Source: Parasulfuritortus sp036391875 (GTDB lineage Bacteria > Pseudomonadota > Gammaproteobacteria > Burkholderiales > Thiobacillaceae). Taken from it: 64,000 nucleotides of DNA. Location: NCBI GenBank assembly GCA_036391875.1, contig DASVZA010000024.1, positions 62,001 to 126,000 on the forward strand, in the 5' to 3' direction. The position numbers and the translations under genes are program-made. Below the pieces are notes generated by a model, which saw only the letters and a list, made by a program, of their open reading frames with translations, searched no databases and was not told where the DNA came from. This document shows, piece after piece, positions 59,772 through 64,000 of the stretch; the stretch's first letter is position 1, and each line of letters opens with the position of its first letter.

Positions 59772-62180
59772 ATGTTGACACGCTGGTGGCATTACGTGTT
59801 GGTGGGAGGGGCAAGCCTGATTCTTGCCGCTGTTGTGGTAACCGCCGTGGCGGCTTCGCTGATTTATCCCTCACTTCCGAATTTGGATGCGTTGACCGAT
59901 TACAGGCCCAAGGTGCCGCTTCGGATTTACTCTGAAGATGGCGGCGTGCTCGCCGAATTCGGCGAGGAGCGTCGGTCGGTCGTACACCTGCAGGACACGC
60001 CCCTGGTGCTGCGTCAGGCGATTCTGGCGGCCGAAGATGAACGTTTTTACGAGCACGGCGGTGTAGATACGATGGGGGTGCTGCGCGCGGCGCTTGCCAA
60101 TGTTTTTTCGGGGGGAGCCAAAGAAGGGGCTTCCACCATCACGATGCAAGTGGCCCGCAATTTTTTCCTTTCTTCCGAGAAGACCTTCCGGCGCAAATTG
60201 AACGAGGCGCTACTGGCGATCAAGATCGAACACACCCTGACCAAGGATCAAATATTCGAGTTGTATATCAACCAGATATACCTTGGTCAGCGTGCTTACG
60301 GCTTCGCTGCCGCGGCCCAAACCTATTTCGGCAAACCCGTCGCCAAGATCGATCTGGCCGAGGCCGCCATGCTGGCGGGCCTGCCCAAGGCGCCGTCGGC
60401 CTATAATCCTGTGGTCAACCCGAAGCGGGCCAAGGCCAGGCAGCTGTATGTGCTGGGCCGCATGCACCAACTCAAATTCATCACCGACGCCCAATATGAC
60501 GAGGCGAAAGGTGAGTATCTGCATGTCCGTCATTCCACGCGGATGTATGAGGCCACTGCCAGCTATGTGGCGGAGATGGCGCGCCAATACGTTTATCAAA
60601 AGTATGGCGATCAGATTTATGTCAATGGCATGAAGGTCTACACCACGATCCGCATGTCCGAGCAAAAGGCAGCCGAAGCCGCAGTCCGGGCAGGGGTGGT
60701 GGCATTCAACCGCCGCCGCGGCTATGCGGGGCCGGAGGAGCAGCTGGATCTGTCGGCTGGAATGTCGAAGGAACAGCGCGACAAACTCATTGAAGAGGCA
60801 CTGAGTCGGGATGACGTCAATGGTTTAGTGCCGGCTGTGGTGGTGAATATCGGCAAGACACGGATGCAGGTCCTGCTGCGCAGTGGCGAAACCGTCGATT
60901 TGGGGCCGAGCGAACTTAAATTCGCGGCCTACGCCTTGTCGGCCAAGGCGCCGGCCAAACGCCGCCTCAAGATCGGTTCCGTCGTGCGCGTGGTGCAATT
61001 GGCAAAGGGGCAACCCTGGCAGCTGACTTATTTGCCTTCGGTGGAGTCGGCATTGGTGGCCATGGTGCCCAGTACCGGCGCGATTACCGCGCTGGTCGGC
61101 GGTTTCGATTACGGCCGCAGCCAATTCAACCACGTCATCCAGGCCTGGCGGCAACCGGGATCCTCGTTCAAGCCATTTATCTATTCGGCGGCGCTTGAAC
61201 GGGGCATTACGCCAGCGACGGTTTACGATGACGGCCCCATCGATATTCCAGCCGAACAGACGGGTGGGCAGCAATGGACGCCGAAAAACTACGATGACGA
61301 ACGCGATGGTCCGATCACGGTGCGGACTGCGCTGACCCGCTCGAACAACCTGGCTTCGATCCGCCTCCTGCAGGCGACCGGTCCGGATTTTGCCCGCGAC
61401 TATGCGTTGAAATTCGGCTTCACCCCGGATCGGATTCAGCCGTATCTGACCATGGCGCTGGGCGCGGGCGAGGTGACGCCGCTGCAGTTGGCCAGGGGTT
61501 ATGCGGCATTCGCCAGCGGCGGGATGTTGCCGCAACCCTATTACCTGTCCAAGATCACCGATCAGAACGGCAAGGTGTTGGAGTCTTTCCAGCCGGTGCC
61601 CGCGGTGCAGATCATCGATCCGCGCAATGCCTTCATCATGACCAGCATGATGCAGGATGTCGTCCGTAAAGGTACGGCTGCGGAGGCCGCAAAACTGGGG
61701 CGCATGGACCTGGCGGGCAAAACCGGGACGACCAACGACCAACGGGATGCCTGGTTTGCCGGTTTCGACCGTCAGCGAGTGGCCGTGGCCTGGGTCGGTT
61801 ACGATCAGCCCAAACCCCTGGGACACGGTGAGACCGGCGCTCAAGCCGCGTTGCCGATCTGGATGAACTATATGTCGGTTGCACTGCACGGGGTACCGGA
61901 CACGCCTTATCCGATGCCGGACGGTGTCGTGACGGAGAACATCGACCCTCTGACCGGCGTGCCGGTGGCCGAGGGCGGGCAGCCGGAGTATTTCCTGCAG
62001 GAATTTCCGCCGACCGCCCCCAGCGTGCCTAATGGTTTTGGCGATAACTCGCTGGGCAGTAGCCAGACGGAGTCCTTCCCGACCACGCCGGCACCGGCCA
62101 CGTTGCCGGCAGCAAAACAGAAGCCGCAAACTATCGTATTGCCCGGCACTCAGCCGGCTGGGGTGGCCGGTGTCCCGTGA
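59772..62180 (+). CDS. mrcA: Penicillin-binding protein 1A (bifunctional)
   Basis: Class A PBP of about 802 residues. Membrane helix (about 5-30), GT51 glycosyltransferase with EDERFYEHGGVD (catalytic Glu), GASTITMQVARN and KILE-like LLAIKIEHTLTKDQI, an OB-like insertion (about 340-430), and a transpeptidase with SSFK (GSSFKPFIY), SNN and KTGT motifs. Several ATGs lie together; 59772 is nine bases from GGAG, with 59763 and 59766 also possible. Ends in a Pro/Gln/Thr tail. Its context beside pilM is conserved in proteobacteria. Confidence 0.95.
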   Translation: MLTRWWHYVLVGGASLILAAVVVTAVAASLIYPSLPNLDALTDYRPKVPLRIYSEDGGVLAEFGEERRSVVHLQDTPLVLRQAILAAEDERFYEHGGVDTMGVLRAALANVFSGGAKEGASTITMQVARNFFLSSEKTFRRKLNEALLAIKIEHTLTKDQIFELYINQIYLGQRAYGFAAAAQTYFGKPVAKIDLAEAAMLAGLPKAPSAYNPVVNPKRAKARQLYVLGRMHQLKFITDAQYDEAKGEYLHVRHSTRMYEATASYVAEMARQYVYQKYGDQIYVNGMKVYTTIRMSEQKAAEAAVRAGVVAFNRRRGYAGPEEQLDLSAGMSKEQRDKLIEEALSRDDVNGLVPAVVVNIGKTRMQVLLRSGETVDLGPSELKFAAYALSAKAPAKRRLKIGSVVRVVQLAKGQPWQLTYLPSVESALVAMVPSTGAITALVGGFDYGRSQFNHVIQAWRQPGSSFKPFIYSAALERGITPATVYDDGPIDIPAEQTGGQQWTPKNYDDERDGPITVRTALTRSNNLASIRLLQATGPDFARDYALKFGFTPDRIQPYLTMALGAGEVTPLQLARGYAAFASGGMLPQPYYLSKITDQNGKVLESFQPVPAVQIIDPRNAFIMTSMMQDVVRKGTAAEAAKLGRMDLAGKTGTTNDQRDAWFAGFDRQRVAVAWVGYDQPKPLGHGETGAQAALPIWMNYMSVALHGVPDTPYPMPDGVVTENIDPLTGVPVAEGGQPEYFLQEFPPTAPSVPNGFGDNSLGSSQTESFPTTPAPATLPAAKQKPQTIVLPGTQPAGVAGVP

Positions 62181-62766
62181 TGGGCCGCGCAATCAGCACC
62201 TGCGTTTGCGCATTGCCCAACTGGCGGCGCAGCTCATGGCTGAGCACGGCATTCGAGACCATGCCCTGGCCAAACGAAAGGCGGCCAGACAACTGGGGGT
62301 CACCGCGACCAGCATTCTGCCCAGCAACGAGGAGATCGACGAGGAACTCAAGGCTTACCTGACCTTGTTCGAGCCGGCATCCCATAGTGACGATCTGGCC
62401 GTGATGCGCCAGCAGGCCATTGATGTGATGGATGTCTTGGCGCGTTTCCATCCGGTGCTGACCGGTGGCCTGGTGCAAGGGGTGGCGTCCCGGCATTCCG
62501 ATATCGAACTGGAGGTGTATTCCGACTCCAGCAAGGAATTCGAGCAGTTTCTGCTCAACGAGGACATCGCGTTTAAATCCGAAGAACGTCGTAACGGCTC
62601 GTTCTTCACCCTGTTCGCCGAACCGGTGGACGTGGTCGTACGAATACTGCCGCTGCAAGCTATGCAGGCATCGGCACGTACCGGAAGTGACATGCGGCGC
62701 AGGATGACTGTCGAACAGCTACGCCAGATGGTGGCGGCCGATTCGGCCGTTGCCGCGGAGGACTGA
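62170..62766 (+). CDS. Conserved protein with a nucleotidyltransferase-like domain
   Basis: About 198 residues. The N-terminal helical part (IAQLAAQLMAEHGIRDHALAKRKAARQLG) is followed by HPVLTGGLVQGVASRHSDIELEV, in which G-x-x-x-x-x-x-S-D-I-E resembles the nucleotidyltransferase GS/DxD core; the Gly-Ser pair is changed, so activity is uncertain. GTG 62170 overlaps the mrcA stop by 11 bases. I recall similar betaproteobacterial proteins but no proven role. Confidence 0.75.
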   Translation: MSRDGPRNQHLRLRIAQLAAQLMAEHGIRDHALAKRKAARQLGVTATSILPSNEEIDEELKAYLTLFEPASHSDDLAVMRQQAIDVMDVLARFHPVLTGGLVQGVASRHSDIELEVYSDSSKEFEQFLLNEDIAFKSEERRNGSFFTLFAEPVDVVVRILPLQAMQASARTGSDMRRRMTVEQLRQMVAADSAVAAED

Positions 62767-62823
62767 ATGGGGCAGGCCAAGGTATCATCCGCAGGGTTAT
62801 TGCCGGCTTAGAGGCATTGAAAA

Positions 62824-63558
62824 ATGAAGATTGATATCTGTGCGCCTGAAGATGTTCAGCGTTACAAGATAGATCACCAGGGTGAGATCGAGCGCATCTT
62901 GTCGGCGGTAATGGCAAAAAAAGCCTTGGTTACCGCATATAGCGAAAACAATCGGGATTTTCTGGTGACGTCCTTGGTCGGGGTCGATGCCCCGGGGCAA
63001 GCCATCTACCTGGGCGCCAGCCACGATGCGGCCCTGAATCAGGCGCTGGCCTCCAGCCGCGAGGTCTCCTTCAATACGGCCCATGACCAGATCCGGGTCC
63101 TTTTTACGACCCCGGGCCTGGCCTTGATGACCCTGGAAGGTGAGACGGTGTTGCGGGCGGAGATGCCGAAGGAGATCCTGCGGTTCCAGCGCCGGGAATA
63201 TTACCGTTTGCCGACCTCCATGCTGAATCCGGCCAAGTGCATGATCGCGGTGAACGGGCACAGTCTGGAAACGACGGTGGTCGACATCAGCATCGGCGGC
63301 ATCGGGATCCTGGCCTACAAGGACGATGTCGGCCTGCGCGAGGGGGATATCTACCATGGCTGCCGCCTGTCCCTGCCCGATGCCGGAAGCTATCTGGTCA
63401 GCCTGCAGATTCGGGCGATCTATGCATCGACCGTGAAGAACGGTGTCGAGTCGCACCGGGTCGGGTGCCAGTTCATCGATCTGGCACCCAGCGTGGAAAC
63501 CGATATCCAGCGCTATATCATCCGGATCGAACGGGAGCGCCGGGTCAGCGCGCTCTAG
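62824..63558 (+). CDS. ycgR: PilZ-domain flagellar brake protein (YcgR type)
   Basis: A 244-residue cyclic di-GMP effector. The N-terminal YcgR domain (about 15-115) is followed by a PilZ domain with the ligand motifs RREYYR (residues 123-128) and DISIGGIG (154-161). In the flagellar system it slows the motor; a role with the pili encoded nearby is also possible, since no flagellar gene is in the window. Overlaps the convergent hemB stop by four bases. Confidence 0.9.
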   Translation: MKIDICAPEDVQRYKIDHQGEIERILSAVMAKKALVTAYSENNRDFLVTSLVGVDAPGQAIYLGASHDAALNQALASSREVSFNTAHDQIRVLFTTPGLALMTLEGETVLRAEMPKEILRFQRREYYRLPTSMLNPAKCMIAVNGHSLETTVVDISIGGIGILAYKDDVGLREGDIYHGCRLSLPDAGSYLVSLQIRAIYASTVKNGVESHRVGCQFIDLAPSVETDIQRYIIRIERERRVSAL

Positions 63559-64000
63559 TCGGCGCGCAGCCAGCGCGCCGCTTCCACGGCGTAGTAGGTC
63601 AGCACTGCATCCGCGCCGGCCCGCTTGAAGGCCAGCAGGCTTTCCAGCACGCAGGCTCGCTCGTTCAGCCAGCCGTTCTGGGCGGCAGCCTTCAGCATGG
63701 CGTATTCGCCGCTGACCTGGTAGACGAAGGTGGGTACCTTGAAGGTCTGCTTGACGTTGCGGACCACGTCCAAATAGGGCATGCCGGGTTTCACCATCAC
63801 CATGTCGGCACCTTCCTGCAGATCGATCCCCACTTCCCACAAGGCCTCGTCGGTGTTGGCCGGATCCATTTGGTAGGTGTACTTGTTGCCGGCACCTAGG
63901 TTGCCGGCTGAACCGACCGCGTCGCGGAAAGGGCCGTAGAAACTGGAGGCGTATTTGGCCGAATAGGCCAGGATGCGGGTATGGATGAAACCCGCCGCGT
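63555..64000 (-). CDS. hemB: Porphobilinogen synthase (ALA dehydratase), C-terminal part
   Basis: C-terminal 148 residues of HemB, cut by the right edge; no start codon is inside the window. The frame shows SAKYASSFYGPFRDAVGSA, YQMDPANTDEAL and VMVKPGMPYLDVV, the last holding the Schiff-base lysine of the active site. Joins two aminolevulinate molecules for tetrapyrrole (haem) synthesis. Confidence 0.95.
   Translation of the reverse strand, partial: AAGFIHTRILAYSAKYASSFYGPFRDAVGSAGNLGAGNKYTYQMDPANTDEALWEVGIDLQEGADMVMVKPGMPYLDVVRNVKQTFKVPTFVYQVSGEYAMLKAAAQNGWLNERACVLESLLAFKRAGADAVLTYYAVEAARWLRAD

Overview
The window is a continuous, GC-rich, gene-dense stretch of a Gram-negative chromosome, most likely a betaproteobacterium. 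Supporting signs are the outer-membrane genes (lpxC, msbA, a secretin), the neighbourhoods gpmI-envC-ctpA-moeB and rhodanese-grxC-secB-gpsA, a 6S RNA between zapA and a 5-formyltetrahydrofolate cyclo-ligase gene, and a complete dcw cluster. Two c-type cytochromes and a sulfur-related redox module fit a respiratory, possibly sulfur-oxidising, member such as the Thiobacillaceae. That last placement is inference. I saw no rRNA, CRISPR array, prophage or intact insertion sequence.

Layout. 1-3651: start of gshA (cut by the edge), trmL, then a minus-strand housekeeping group gpsA, secB, trxC, grxC, a membrane rhodanese and a DUF2892 protein. 3674-9880: a tripartite RND efflux system (inner-membrane pump, lipoprotein adaptor, TolC-like channel) headed by an ArsR-family regulator with two cysteines 66 residues apart, the arrangement of sulfide/persulfide sensors such as SqrR and BigR. 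10018-14973 (plus): gpmI, envC, ctpA, moeB. 14960-23566 (mostly minus): slmA, ygfZ, a small secreted coiled-coil gene, corC, ybeY, phoH, miaB, tRNA-Met, gluQ, msbA. 23642-24961: a zapB-like gene, zapA, 6S RNA, ygfA. 24964-34705 (minus): a 56-residue membrane peptide, the livKHMGF branched-chain amino acid ABC transporter, two cytochromes c, a DUF255 protein, bioA and a small orphan gene.

35073-53839 is the cell-wall and division cluster: mraZ, rsmH, ftsL, ftsI, murE, murF, mraY, murD, ftsW, murG, murC, murB, ddl, ftsQ, ftsA, ftsZ, lpxC and a small membrane protein. It makes the UDP-MurNAc-pentapeptide and lipid II, builds the septal synthase and Z-ring, and ends with lipid A synthesis. Most genes overlap by a few bases, and the cluster starts with a strong promoter and five MraZ boxes. 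The only large break is at ftsW-murG, where a 208-bp insert carries two hairpin repeats and a second copy of the ftsW tail. 53950-54478 is a decayed IS5-type transposase. 54561-59611 (minus) is pilMNOPQ for type IV pili, divergent from a PBP1a gene, followed by a nucleotidyltransferase-like gene, a PilZ/YcgR protein and the end of hemB (cut by the edge).

Most notable: the dithiol ArsR-controlled RND/DUF2892 module with two palindromes; the all-synonymous duplication of the ftsW tail; a 41-codon in-frame insertion in bioA; and three genes lacking a Shine-Dalgarno site whose ATG lies exactly six bases after a -10 box, suggesting leaderless transcripts.
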